Origin: Planctomycetota bacterium
GTDB taxonomy: Bacteria; Planctomycetota; Phycisphaerae; Sedimentisphaerales; Anaerohalosphaeraceae
DNA: 63,803 bases
Assembly: GCA_013349435.1 (NCBI GenBank)
Contig: DUZQ01000008.1
Coordinates: 1 to 63,803, forward strand
Direction of reading: 5' to 3'
The notes beneath the pieces are model-generated. The model made no database searches and was not told where the DNA came from. It was given only the letters and a program-made list of their open reading frames with translations. Positions 52,836 through 61,741 of the stretch are shown piece by piece. The first letter of the stretch is position 1; every line of letters starts with the position of its first letter. The position numbers and the translations under genes were made by a program.

Positions 52836-54087
52836 GTCTAAGGGCCTCAATGGGATCAAGTCTGGCAGCTTTAATCGCCGGAAACAGGCCGAAACATACA
52901 CCTATGAAGCCGGCAAAACCAAATGAAAGCACAACCGCCCAGAGCGGAATATAAGTTTTTTCGAGAAGAGGATTTATCCTTGATATTCCAAAAGTCAAAA
53001 GTTTGCCCAAGCCAACGCCTATCAGCCCGCCGAAGAAACACAAAATAACCGCTTCAACGAGAAATTGTGTGAGGATTGCGGATTTTTTTGCACCGACAGC
53101 TTTTCGAAGGCCGATTTCGCGGGTGCGTTCCGATATTGAGACGAGCATTATATTCATGATGCCCACACCCCCAACGAGCAAAGAGATGCCTACTATTCCA
53201 CCCGCTACCAACGTTACCACAAGAGCTATGTTGTTGAAGGTTTTTATGGCGCTCTTTAAAGATTGAACTCTAAATGTATCAGGATCACCGGGCTTGATAC
53301 GGCGGGTACGCCGCAGGAAAAACTTTATTTCTGCAACGGCTTCTTCCAGAACCTCGGTCGATTTGCTCTCGGCAAGGACCGCTATCCAGGGTTCGCCAAA
53401 CTTATAACTTGTCCTGAAAGGGATAATAACTTCATAATCTTCACGGTCTGAAACCATTCCGATGAAACCCATTTGTACTTTTGGTTCAATTACTCCGACG
53501 ATTCGAAACCTGTTATGGCCGACGCGAATTGACTGGCCAATGCAGTCGGTATCCAATCGAAGTTTGTCGCGTAATTTAGGGTCGATGATACAGACGTGAT
53601 GCGTCAGGTCAACCATGGAAAGTTTCCTTCCGAGGATAAGAGGCCGGCTTTCAATTTCGTGCCATGAAGGCTCCACTCCACTGACATCTACATTCCTGAC
53701 GGACCTTTCGCCATAGCGAACGGTTTGGTTGTTTCCACTGATGCGCGAGTATCTCTGAACCGAAGGACAATGTTCGAGCATACCATCAAAATCCTCCTGT
53801 TCAAACCGAACAAGCCACCAGGGCAAATGGCTTAAGGGTCCGGTGTCGGGTCTTTGGGGTTGTATAATTATTGTGTTGGTTCCGAAAGTTTCGACCTGAC
53901 TGAGAATAGTGGCCTTTAGTCCGGTCAAAGCGGCGATAACGGCAGTAACGGAAGCTACACCAATTACGATTCCAATTGTGGTGAGCAATGACCTTGTTTT
54001 ATTAGCCCAAATCTGACTGAGCGCAAGATGGGCGCTTTGATACAACAGTTGTGCACAAACCAGAGGCACCGAAAACAGTCTTCTCAT
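52828..54087 (-). CDS. MacB-like ABC transporter permease
   Basis: This 419-residue inner-membrane protein has the FtsX/MacB layout: one N-terminal membrane helix (RSLLTTIGIVIGVASVTAVIA), a large periplasmic domain of about 220 residues, and three helices at the C-terminus ending ARLDPIEALRHE. The coupling motif SERTREIGLRKAVGAKKSAIL is a MacB/LolCE signature. Its start overlaps the ATPase stop (ATGA). MacB pumps act by mechanotransmission, moving substrates from periplasm through a TolC channel. The substrate here cannot be told. Confidence 0.93.
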   Translation of the reverse strand: MRRLFSVPLVCAQLLYQSAHLALSQIWANKTRSLLTTIGIVIGVASVTAVIAALTGLKATILSQVETFGTNTIIIQPQRPDTGPLSHLPWWLVRFEQEDFDGMLEHCPSVQRYSRISGNNQTVRYGERSVRNVDVSGVEPSWHEIESRPLILGRKLSMVDLTHHVCIIDPKLRDKLRLDTDCIGQSIRVGHNRFRIVGVIEPKVQMGFIGMVSDREDYEVIIPFRTSYKFGEPWIAVLAESKSTEVLEEAVAEIKFFLRRTRRIKPGDPDTFRVQSLKSAIKTFNNIALVVTLVAGGIVGISLLVGGVGIMNIMLVSISERTREIGLRKAVGAKKSAILTQFLVEAVILCFFGGLIGVGLGKLLTFGISRINPLLEKTYIPLWAVVLSFGFAGFIGVCFGLFPAIKAARLDPIEALRHE

Positions 54088-54839
54088 AAGGACACCTCCG
54101 GCTCAGAGTTGCACGGATTTGACATACCTGTTATGTTCCGGTTTGTCGGTATATCACTGCATATCAGGCCGTCTTTGAGCTGAATCACCCGCCTGGCATG
54201 CTTGGCGACGTGTTCTTCATGCGTTACCATTACGATTGTTTGGCCCTCTTTATGAAGCTGGTCAAAGAGTTTGAGTATGCTTTCACTGGTTTTGCTGTCC
54301 AGATTTCCCGTAGGTTCGTCCGCAAGCAGTATGCTCGGATTGCAGATTAATGCCCTTGCGATAGCAACGCGTTGTTTTTCACCTCCAGAAAGCTGATTGG
54401 GTTTATGTTTTACCCGATCAGCCAGTCCTACTCTCGCAAGTGCCTGCTTTGCCCTTTTTCGTCGGCTGAACCAACCATTGCGTGAATAAATTAGAGGCAT
54501 CTCCACATTCTTAAGTGCCGTAATCTGACCGAGTAATTCAAAAGATTGAAAGACAAAACCTATACGTTCATTCCGAATCCGTGCCAGTTGTGCATCACTC
54601 AGTTTTGTTGTGTCCTGTCCGTCCAACTCATAGCAGCCGGCAGTCGCCCTGTCGAGACATCCCAAAACGTTCATTAATGTACTTTTTCCGGAGCCTGATT
54701 GACCCATAATCGCAACATATTCATTTTCGTAAAGCTCCAGGTCGATACCATCAAGCGCGTTGATACTCTCGACGCCGACCTTGTAAATGCGTTTGACGTT
54801 TTTGAGCCGAATTATTAACTTGCCGTGTTGTGCAGTCAT
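54084..54839 (-). CDS. ABC transporter ATP-binding protein (MacB/LolD type)
   Basis: This 251-residue ATPase has Walker A MGQSGSGKSTLMN, the Q loop in FVFQSFELLGQ, signature LSGGEKQRVAIARAL and Walker B ILLADEPTGNLD. The DEPTGNLDS box is typical of the LolD/MacB export class. It overlaps its two neighbours by 4 bases (ATGA) on each side. The separate ATPase and permease differ from E. coli MacB, where they are fused. Confidence 0.96.
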   Translation of the reverse strand: MTAQHGKLIIRLKNVKRIYKVGVESINALDGIDLELYENEYVAIMGQSGSGKSTLMNVLGCLDRATAGCYELDGQDTTKLSDAQLARIRNERIGFVFQSFELLGQITALKNVEMPLIYSRNGWFSRRKRAKQALARVGLADRVKHKPNQLSGGEKQRVAIARALICNPSILLADEPTGNLDSKTSESILKLFDQLHKEGQTIVMVTHEEHVAKHARRVIQLKDGLICSDIPTNRNITGMSNPCNSEPEVSL

Positions 54840-56218
54840 TTTTTAGCTTTGTCGGCCACAGCCTTGTCACTGTCTGGTTTGACCTGGCGTTCATCTTTCA
54901 GCTTCTGGTCATGCTCGAGAGTATCGAGCACCTTGAAAGGCCCGGCCACAATTTCGTCTTCTTCAGAGATGCCGGCGGTTATTATGGTATGGGTCAGGTC
55001 ACTGGAACCGATTTTGACGGGTGTTACAACGGCCTTGCCGTCAATGTAACGATAAACGACAATAGCATGCGTCTTACTCTTGTCTAAATGTGGGCTGTTT
55101 TCACGAATTCCCAGGGGCAGCAGGTCAATTTCCCGTGCCAACACCGCCTGACTGGGCACTTTGAGAACGTCCTTGTGTGTGCGGGTCTGGATATCCACGT
55201 CAGCGGTGAGGCCCGAGTAAAGCTTAGCTACATCAGGACTGTTGTCGAGCAGTATTTCGGTCCTGAAGTATTTTGTTCTGTTATCCGAGAACCTGTGTGT
55301 AAGAGCGATTGTGTCAACCGTTCCGGTGAAATCAATGTCGGAAAAGGCGCGGACAGAGACTTTGGCCCTTTGGCCGACCTCCAGTTCTCCGATGTCGGCC
55401 TCATCCACTTGTGCTACTACCAACATCTGTGACAGGTCCGCGACCTGCAATATGACCGTTCCCGGATTGTTCATTGTCCCCGTCATGACCACCTCACCCA
55501 CCTCGGCATTTATCAAAGTGATGACACCATTGATGGGAGAGGTAATGGTCGTATAGCTCAGGGCCTCTTTTGCCTGGGCGATTGCAGCATCTGCGGCCTC
55601 AATATTATGCTTAAGCACCACCAGGTTTAACCGGGCCGATTCGAGGGTATGCTTGGCCGCGGCAACCTGTGCTCTTAGTCCTTCGGCCCTGTATTTTGCC
55701 TGGTCAAACACCGACTGACTTATATCCTGTGAGTTGAGCAGACCCTTCTTGCGTTCAAAATCGCGTTTTGCTTCTTCGAAGGAAGCTGCAAGACCTTCAA
55801 GGTTGGACTGTTGACTGGCAATTGTCGCCTTTTCAACTTCCACGCGTGCAGCCTGGGCCGAACGGGTTGCCTGGGCCGAACGCAGGTGACTTTCAAGGTC
55901 TTTTGCGTCGAGCTGAACGAGTATCGACGCAGGCACCGGTGGATTTGCCTCCGGGTCGCCGCGGGTTACGCGGTCTCCTTCCTTATGGGGCAATTCCACT
56001 ATCCGGGCTGAGACCTTGGCGCTAATATCCACCTTCTTTTTAGGTTCGATTTCACCGGGGGCACTGACTAACTCAACCAAAACCCCGCGCTCGGCTTTTT
56101 CGATACGAACGGTCTCTATCTTTTTGTCCAGGCGAGCCTTGCGAATCATTGAAACACCAACCACAAGGACCACCAGTACTATGATAATCGCAACAATAAT
56201 TTTACGTGATTTTTTCAT
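54836..56218 (-). CDS. MacA/HlyD-type membrane fusion protein
   Basis: The adaptor has about 460 residues. One N-terminal membrane anchor (IIVAIIIVLVVLVVGVSMI) is followed by a biotinyl-lipoyl half (VDISAKVSARIVELPHKEGD), a long alpha-helical hairpin (about 90-220, with SAQATRSAQAARVEVEKATIA), the second lipoyl half (VVAQVDEADIGELEVGQRAKV) and a beta-barrel domain. The true start is ATG 56218 (MKKSRKII); the open frame extending to 56422 reads through the palindromic element and is not coding. It is the first gene of the four-gene export operon. The stop overlaps the ATPase start. Confidence 0.9.
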   Translation of the reverse strand: MKKSRKIIVAIIIVLVVLVVGVSMIRKARLDKKIETVRIEKAERGVLVELVSAPGEIEPKKKVDISAKVSARIVELPHKEGDRVTRGDPEANPPVPASILVQLDAKDLESHLRSAQATRSAQAARVEVEKATIASQQSNLEGLAASFEEAKRDFERKKGLLNSQDISQSVFDQAKYRAEGLRAQVAAAKHTLESARLNLVVLKHNIEAADAAIAQAKEALSYTTITSPINGVITLINAEVGEVVMTGTMNNPGTVILQVADLSQMLVVAQVDEADIGELEVGQRAKVSVRAFSDIDFTGTVDTIALTHRFSDNRTKYFRTEILLDNSPDVAKLYSGLTADVDIQTRTHKDVLKVPSQAVLAREIDLLPLGIRENSPHLDKSKTHAIVVYRYIDGKAVVTPVKIGSSDLTHTIITAGISEEDEIVAGPFKVLDTLEHDQKLKDERQVKPDSDKAVADKAKK

Positions 56219-56278
56219 CTCAAGATTAACCCCGCCTTGTTCATACCTTAATTTCTTAAAAATTATTTTTTTCGGCTT

Positions 56279-56525
56279 GTAGAAAACCTTGTGGATGTCA
56301 TTCTGAGCAAAGATAGCCTTTAGCCCTGAGCGTAGTCGAAGGGGAAGAATCTCGATCCTTTGGCTTTTGTCATTCCAGCGGAAGCTGGAATCCAGATGTT
56401 GAAGTACTGGATTCCGGGTCAAGCCCGGAATGAAAAATTATACGCACGAGATTCTTCACCCCGCGTGTCCCAATATCTCTGGGATAAATCAGGATTCAGA
56501 ATAACAATTTTTAGAAGTTTTCTAC
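56279..56525. repeat. Nested palindromic MITE-like element
   Basis: GTAGAAAAC (56279-56287) and GTTTTCTAC (56517-56525) are perfect terminal inverted repeats. Internal inverted arms are GAAGAATCTCG (56344-56354) and CGAGATTCTTC (56447-56457). Between those arms lies another element, GTCATTCCAGCGGAAGCTGG... to ...CAAGCCCGGAATGA (56369-56433), related to the repeat at 42009-42100. No transposase. The outer element is about 247 bp, between the efflux operon and the fucosidase gene. Confidence 0.7.
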
Positions 56526-56548
56526 AGAGCAATTTTTTTATTTACAAA

Positions 56549-58342
56549 TCACTTAATCTTCGGATGGTGGTAGCGCTCTATCTTGATGACGTGGGCATAG
56601 TCGCTCGGCTTTTTGTTCGGAGTCTTGATGACCAGTCCCTTTTCTGTTCTGTGCCACTCAAGGCTTTTGCCGTCACCTAACATGCTGATGCGCTTGACCT
56701 CTTCTTTGTAGAAGCCCTCATGACGTGGAGCACCCGCCGCACGTGCGAAGTTCTCGCCGTCGTATGTCGCCTGCATCTCATAGTCACCTATTGCGATGGT
56801 TATGTCGGTTCGGTCCTGCGTGTATTCGGCCTCCCTGATTCTCGGCTCGCCGCCTTGGCGCCGGGATGGTGAGGTAATTGTAACACTGCCGTCGTCTTTA
56901 AACTCGTATGTAGACTTTCGGCCGCGTCGCTGGAGAGTTAAGGTTTTGCCGACAACCGACATTTTGGGGTCGACAGGGCCAGAATCTTGGCGGGGGATCT
57001 CAAATTCCTCGGCCTGGTCTCCTTCCCCCCGAAGGGTACGGATTACGGCATATTCGCCGGGCCAGGCTAAGAAGGTGGCATAGAGTGTGTCGCCCTTGAC
57101 CGTGAAGCGAACGTCTTTTTTGGTGTAAACAGTATCTGCCTCATTAAAGCCGATGTCGCTGGCTTCTCCGAGATTGGTCGGGCCCTCACCTGCAATCGTC
57201 CACGGACTGGTGCCGTAGATGCCCTCGCCGTTGACGTCCAGCCATTCGCCCAGTTCCAGCAGCAGTTTGCGGGCACCATCCGGGATAGTGCCGTCAGGCT
57301 TGGGACCGACATTGAGCAGCAGGTAGCCGTTCTTGCTGACCCGGTCAACAAGGTTGTCAATCACCCGGTCGGGCGTTTTGAAAACCAGGTCGTCCGCGTA
57401 GCCCCAAGCACCGCGGTCGTCAACAGTCGAGTCGGTAATCCACTCATGATAGGTAATCTTTGACTCCTGGCCAAGTTCCAGGTCGCGAACCCCCGTGGCG
57501 GGCACAAGGTCGTTGCCCTTGTAAGTAACGACTACCTCTTTATTTTTGGCCTCGGCATCGTTGTAATAATATGCGAGGAAATCCTTGACGTAACCTTCTG
57601 GAATCGAATCAAGCGCGAAGTCAAACCAGATAAAATCAGGGCTGTAGTTGTCGATAACCTCGATTATCTTGCCGTACCACTCATCGAGAAACTCCTTGTT
57701 GCGCATCGCGCCTTCTTTATGTGGCTGACCGTACAGACCGGAGTACTTAGGATCTCCTGTATCATAGCGCTTATCCCAGACCGGGAAGAAGAACCAATTG
57801 GCAGCGTGGTGAAACGCAGTAACGAACTTCATGCCTCGCTTCCTGACCGCCTTTTCAAATTCGGCAACGACATCGCGCCTCGGACCCATCTTTGCAGCGT
57901 TCCAGTCGGAATACTTTGTGTCCCACATGGCAAAACCATCGTGATGCTCTGCGACAGGGCCGGCAAACTTCGCACCTGATCTTGCGAACAGGTCGGCCCA
58001 TTCATCGGCGTCAAACTTCTCAGCCGTGAACTTCGGAATCAAATCCTTGTAGCCGAATGTCGGTGTCAATTTGCCGAAGTTTTTCTCGAAATGCTTACGG
58101 GCTTCTGAATCCGGCCTTCCATACATGGCATTCGAGTACCATGTCGTATTCGATCCATAAGCGTGGACTGCATAAGGCCCCCAGTGGGTGTAAATCCCGT
58201 ACTTGCCTTCACGCAGCCACTCGGGAATCTCCTTGTACTCGCGGAGAGATTCCCACGTCGGCTCATACTTTTTTGCCTGGGCCTGCTGGAGGCAAACCAA
58301 AACAACACTTAACACAATCAAAATCAATCCTACTTTTTTCAT
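56549..58342 (-). CDS. Secreted alpha-L-fucosidase (GH29)
   Basis: This 597-residue exported enzyme releases alpha-L-fucose. A signal peptide (cut near AQA-KKY) precedes the catalytic barrel with YTHWGPYAVHAYG, EHHDGFAMWDTKYSDWNA and IWFDFALDS, where the Asp of WFD is the expected nucleophile. The C-terminal about 180 residues form beta-sandwich domains ending YAHVIKIERYHHPKIK. AAAGGAAG precedes the start. It lies next to an export operon rather than the sulfatase group, but both may take part in using sulfated fucose-rich polysaccharides. The family call is firm; substrate is inference. Confidence 0.94.
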   Translation of the reverse strand: MKKVGLILIVLSVVLVCLQQAQAKKYEPTWESLREYKEIPEWLREGKYGIYTHWGPYAVHAYGSNTTWYSNAMYGRPDSEARKHFEKNFGKLTPTFGYKDLIPKFTAEKFDADEWADLFARSGAKFAGPVAEHHDGFAMWDTKYSDWNAAKMGPRRDVVAEFEKAVRKRGMKFVTAFHHAANWFFFPVWDKRYDTGDPKYSGLYGQPHKEGAMRNKEFLDEWYGKIIEVIDNYSPDFIWFDFALDSIPEGYVKDFLAYYYNDAEAKNKEVVVTYKGNDLVPATGVRDLELGQESKITYHEWITDSTVDDRGAWGYADDLVFKTPDRVIDNLVDRVSKNGYLLLNVGPKPDGTIPDGARKLLLELGEWLDVNGEGIYGTSPWTIAGEGPTNLGEASDIGFNEADTVYTKKDVRFTVKGDTLYATFLAWPGEYAVIRTLRGEGDQAEEFEIPRQDSGPVDPKMSVVGKTLTLQRRGRKSTYEFKDDGSVTITSPSRRQGGEPRIREAEYTQDRTDITIAIGDYEMQATYDGENFARAAGAPRHEGFYKEEVKRISMLGDGKSLEWHRTEKGLVIKTPNKKPSDYAHVIKIERYHHPKIK

Positions 58343-58441
58343 TTTCTTCCTTTCTTAAATTTGTTGTTATTACTACTTCAAAAACACTTAAACCTGTTTC
58401 TGTTACGCTTTGCTTGCCATATATAGACCCCAGCCGCCGAT

Positions 58442-58681
58442 TCATTTAGTCTCGCCGGGTATTTGCGGGTTGGTTTCGTTTTCCGGAACATATTCAAGCA
58501 GATCGCCCGGGGCACAATCGAGTGCTTTGCATAACTTCTCAAGGGTAGAGAAACGAATAGCACGGGCCTTGTTGGTCTTTAGAACAGAAAGGTTATTTAC
58601 GGCTATGCCTGTGGCTTCAGCAAGCTCTTTAAGCTTCATTCTGTTATCTAACAATACATAGTCGAGTCTTATACGAATCAT
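58442..58681 (-). CDS. Small XRE-family HTH transcription regulator
   Basis: This 79-residue protein is almost entirely a Cro/C1-type helix-turn-helix (RMKLKELAEATGIAVNNLSVLKTNKARAIRFSTLEKLCKALDCAPGDLLEY), as in the YozG group. ATG 58681 is preceded by GGAGAGGGGAAGAA, a strong site, so the extension to 58735 is rejected. The upstream gene for a four-TM membrane protein ends 13 bases before it. Such regulators are often paired with DUF2975-type membrane proteins. Confidence 0.88.
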   Translation of the reverse strand: MIRIRLDYVLLDNRMKLKELAEATGIAVNNLSVLKTNKARAIRFSTLEKLCKALDCAPGDLLEYVPENETNPQIPGETK

Positions 58682-58694
58682 TTCTTCCCCTCTC

Positions 58695-59201
58695 CTAAAC
58701 CAACGTTTTCGATTCTTCGATGATGGGCATAACACGTTTTAAGATCAGAGCGGCGGCTATCAAAAGCATTATCTTTCCTGTACCCCAGATAACAGCCGCC
58801 AACAAGCGAATCGTTCTTTCTGGCCAATCACCCCAATGTGGAAATACCATGACTGTGGTAAAGATTGTTAACATCCCGAATATCACAGCGTAGATATAAA
58901 GAAGTTTCCCAAAAGTCCTGAGAATCCAGCCGGGCTTGTAGTTGTCATCATACACATATCGTATAAATTGTCCTATTCCCAATGCCAATAGTCCGACGGG
59001 AATCCCATTAATGACATCCCACGGAACCTCGTAGAAATAATATTCCTTGAACTGGCCCCAATCGCTAATTCTTGAAATCAGTGCAACAAAATGCCCGGTC
59101 GCTGCTAAACACCCCAATACCAATAAAAACCAGCCTAAGATAATTGCAGCCAGATAACATGCCCTTAGCAATCTTTTGTTTTCGTCGATAAAGGTATTCA
59201 T
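58695..59201 (-). CDS. Hypothetical membrane protein, DUF2975-like
   Basis: This 168-residue protein has four predicted membrane helices (ACYLAAIILGWFLLVLGCLAA; GIPVGLLALGIGQFIRYVY; LYIYAVIFGMLTIFTTVMV; AAVIWGTGKIMLLIAAALIL). The context, a small HTH regulator gene directly downstream, matches DUF2975 membrane proteins. ATG 59201 with AAGGAAC upstream is the start. Its function is not known; the pair may form a membrane-linked regulatory module. Confidence 0.75.
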   Translation of the reverse strand: MNTFIDENKRLLRACYLAAIILGWFLLVLGCLAATGHFVALISRISDWGQFKEYYFYEVPWDVINGIPVGLLALGIGQFIRYVYDDNYKPGWILRTFGKLLYIYAVIFGMLTIFTTVMVFPHWGDWPERTIRLLAAVIWGTGKIMLLIAAALILKRVMPIIEESKTLV

Positions 59202-59650
59202 TGAAGTTCCTTTCAAAATGCCTTTTCTTCACAATTTTCATATTGACATACACGATTTTCGTGTATTTGTCAACCAAAAAGATTAAATAAATAATTTTTT
59301 CTGCTAAGACCATCAGATAAAATAGCCATAATCGTTGTTTTTGAGCCAAAAAGCCGGAAATGAGCATCCAACGGGCAACAAGGGTAATAAGGATTGCAGT
59401 TGTCCGCAGATATATTTTATTCTTTGCTCGTAACTGTCTGCTTGTGAAAAAAACAAAGCGGATTTTTCCCGAGAACCAGCATAAAACCAGAATCGAGGTT
59501 TCCAAGACAGACATCTCTATAAAGAATTTTACTTTCAACAGGAATTGTGGTATATTCCCGGTCAAATCAGACAGTTAGTCAAAGAAAAGGTCAAGATGTG
59601 CTTTTTTCAAAGATATTTATAATCGTACAGGTTAGTAATAAGGAAAAGAG
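59202..59650. other. Divergent intergenic region upstream of secG
   Basis: About 450 bases of AT-rich sequence with no supported gene. The minus frame 59065-59565 overlaps the preceding gene and has no family resemblance. A TATAAT at 59618-59623 could be the -10 of the secG operon, but no matching -35 at 16-18 bases was found. Confidence 0.45.
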
Positions 59651-59992
59651 ATGATGTTTTTGCCTGTTGCGGCTGTGCCGCTTGTTATGAAAGTGGTTGG
59701 TGTTTTATGGATACTTATCGCCCTTGCTCTGATTTTGATAATACTGCTTCAGAAGGGCAAAGGCGCCGGATTGGGCGCGGCATTCGGGGGTGGTGCCGGC
59801 AGTCTGTTGGGCACGAAAACCACTGATTTTCTGACGAAGGTTACTATTGTGCTCGTGCTGCTGTTTTTGTTTTTGGCAGTGATAATGGTCAAGTTCTACA
59901 AGCCGACCTCGAGCAAGGACCTGTCTGCACCGGCCGGAGCCCAACAAACACTGCCCGCCCCAGCCGAATCAGGCGGCCCGGCAGGCCGATGA
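59651..59992 (+). CDS. secG: Protein-export membrane protein SecG
   Basis: This small subunit of the SecYEG translocon has 113 residues with two membrane helices (about residues 10-31 and 55-80, VTIVLVLLFLFLAVIMV). The cytoplasmic loop GKGAGLGAAFGGGAGSLLGTKT is the SecG hallmark. A Pro/Ala-rich tail follows. AAGGAAAAGAG precedes the start. It heads the yicC-gmk-rpoZ-coaC string, so promoter activity upstream probably drives them all. Confidence 0.93.
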   Translation: MMFLPVAAVPLVMKVVGVLWILIALALILIILLQKGKGAGLGAAFGGGAGSLLGTKTTDFLTKVTIVLVLLFLFLAVIMVKFYKPTSSKDLSAPAGAQQTLPAPAESGGPAGR

Positions 59993-60017
59993 TGGTTTAA
60001 CTAAGAGATATTGCGCA

Positions 60018-60902
60018 ATGATAAGTAGCATGACAGGTTTCGGCGAGGCAGCCACTGAGGCTGAAGGTATCAGCTACACCGTTGAGATAAAGACGGTTAA
60101 CAACCGCTATTTCAAAGCACACCTGAGATTGCCGGATACGGTTTCGTTTCTTGAGTGGGATATTGAAAAGCTCCTCCGAGAGCAGATTCGGCGAGGTACG
60201 GTGAGTTGCTCTGTTCATATGAAAAATGTATCCGGTGAGGCGCTGTTCGAGCTTAATGAAAATACGCTGACCGACTACATAGGCAAGCTTCGGAATATCG
60301 CCGAAGCCAACAAAATAGACAGCAGGATTGAGCTTGCCGCATTACTGAATTTGCCCGGAGTGATACAGCCTCTGTCACCGGATTCGGAGCAGACCGGTAG
60401 AATGAAAGAGGTTGTTCTGGACTTAGTCAACCGTGTAATAGACCAGGTAAAACAGATGCGACGGGCCGAAGGCGCTACCTTGGCTCAAGACCTGACCGCC
60501 AACTGCCGGGTTATAAAGGAAAAGCTGCAATTGATTAGCGACCGAAGGGATGTCGTGATTGAAGAATATCACGACAAATTGAAAAAGAGGGTTGATGATT
60601 TGCTGGCCGGTGCACAACTGAACATTGATAAGGAGCTGCTGGCAAGAGAAACGGCGATATTGGCCGATCGTTGTGATATAGCCGAGGAGCTGGCAAGGCT
60701 AAACTCGCATTTGAAGATGTTCTCAGAGTACTGTCAGAAAGAGCAAAGCGCCGGTAAAAGGCTGGATTTTATCAGCCAGGAAATGCTAAGAGAGGCAAAC
60801 ACGATTGCAAGCAAGGCCTCTGACTCCCAAATAGCGAGTTGGGTAATCGATATGAAGTGTGCGATAGACAGGATTAAGGAACAAATCCAGAACGTGGAGT
60901 GA
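60018..60902 (+). CDS. YicC family protein (endoribonuclease-like)
   Basis: This 294-residue protein starts with the highly conserved MISSMTGFGEA and has NNRYFKAHLRLP and, at the end, FISQEMLREANTIASKASDSQIA. YicC has been reported as an RNA endonuclease affecting RNA turnover in E. coli. The gene precedes gmk and rpoZ, the standard order in many bacteria. Fully intact. Confidence 0.95.
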   Translation: MISSMTGFGEAATEAEGISYTVEIKTVNNRYFKAHLRLPDTVSFLEWDIEKLLREQIRRGTVSCSVHMKNVSGEALFELNENTLTDYIGKLRNIAEANKIDSRIELAALLNLPGVIQPLSPDSEQTGRMKEVVLDLVNRVIDQVKQMRRAEGATLAQDLTANCRVIKEKLQLISDRRDVVIEEYHDKLKKRVDDLLAGAQLNIDKELLARETAILADRCDIAEELARLNSHLKMFSEYCQKEQSAGKRLDFISQEMLREANTIASKASDSQIASWVIDMKCAIDRIKEQIQNVE

Positions 60903-60914
60903 CAGTGGGGCAAG

Positions 60915-61502
60915 ATGAGCGATAAGAACGAAAAAAAAGGTAAAGTAGTGATTATCAGCGGTCCATCGGGCGTTGGAAAAAGCACCGTGTGCCTGGAACT
61001 GGTCGAGCAAATCGGCGCATTTCTTAGCATATCGGCCACGACCAGACCGCAGTCCGAAAGTGAAGTTGACGGTAAAGACTACCGGTTTATCACGCAGGAG
61101 CAATTCCAGGAAAAAGTTGAAAGCGGAGATTTTCTCGAACATGCCGAAGTTTTCGGAAATCGCTACGGCACGCCTCGAAAGGATGTAGAGCAGGCTTTGG
61201 CAAAAGGCAAAACCGTTATTCTCGAAATAGACGTCCAGGGTGCACTTATCGTCAAGAACTCGTACCCCGATGCGCTGATGATTTTTATCCTGCCGCCGAG
61301 TCAGGCCGACCTCGTGGATCGGATGGCCGGCAGGGGCAGAGGAGAGGACGGAAAAACGGCCAGGCGCAGACTGGATAGTGCCAGTGTCGAAATCGCCTCG
61401 GCCTGGCAGTATTACGACCATATGGTCATCAATGCCGATGTTAATCAGGCGGTGGAAGAAATAAAACAGATTATACAAAGAAGAGCCGGAGACGAAGAAT
61501 GA
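60915..61502 (+). CDS. gmk: Guanylate kinase
   Basis: This enzyme phosphorylates GMP to GDP with ATP. The 195-residue length is typical. IISGPSGVGKSTV is the P-loop, and ATTRPQSESEVDGKDYRFIT and FGNRYGTPRKDVE include the GMP-binding residues. The LID region follows (GRGEDGKTARRRLDSA). Its stop overlaps the rpoZ start by 4 bases (ATGA), the usual coupled order. Confidence 0.97.
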   Translation: MSDKNEKKGKVVIISGPSGVGKSTVCLELVEQIGAFLSISATTRPQSESEVDGKDYRFITQEQFQEKVESGDFLEHAEVFGNRYGTPRKDVEQALAKGKTVILEIDVQGALIVKNSYPDALMIFILPPSQADLVDRMAGRGRGEDGKTARRRLDSASVEIASAWQYYDHMVINADVNQAVEEIKQIIQRRAGDEE

Positions 61503-61729
61503 TAGAAGACCTCAAAAGCACGGATATTATTAACAAGGTCGGAGGCAGGTTTAAGCTTTCCGCGTTGATCCAGAAACGTATGCTCGAAATCATGCAGGGC
61601 GCTCGTCCGCTGATCGAGGATACGGAGGGCAAAACACCAATGGAGATTGTAGTTGCCGAGATATTACAGGACAAAATTGCTGTTGATTACGGCACGGGTG
61701 AAGAAGGGACCGAAACACCGAAACTGTGA
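61499..61729 (+). CDS. rpoZ: RNA polymerase omega subunit
   Basis: This 76-residue protein stabilises the RNA polymerase beta' subunit. The conserved core is KVGGRFKLSALIQKRMLEIMQGARPLIE, followed by MEIVVAEILQDKIAV. It overlaps gmk by 4 bases and lies 12 bases before the coaC start. Small size and acidic tail are normal for omega. Confidence 0.92.
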   Translation: MIEDLKSTDIINKVGGRFKLSALIQKRMLEIMQGARPLIEDTEGKTPMEIVVAEILQDKIAVDYGTGEEGTETPKL

Positions 61730-61741
61730 CAAGGGGTATTG

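Noticed and set aside
56219-56422. N-terminal extension of the MacA-like protein
   Set aside because: The extension reads through the palindromic element; the normal membrane-anchor start is at 56218.
59065-59565. Minus-strand frame of 166 residues
   Set aside because: It overlaps the DUF2975-like gene, has no ribosome-binding site or family resemblance, and mixes hydrophobic and basic stretches as expected of random AT-rich sequence.
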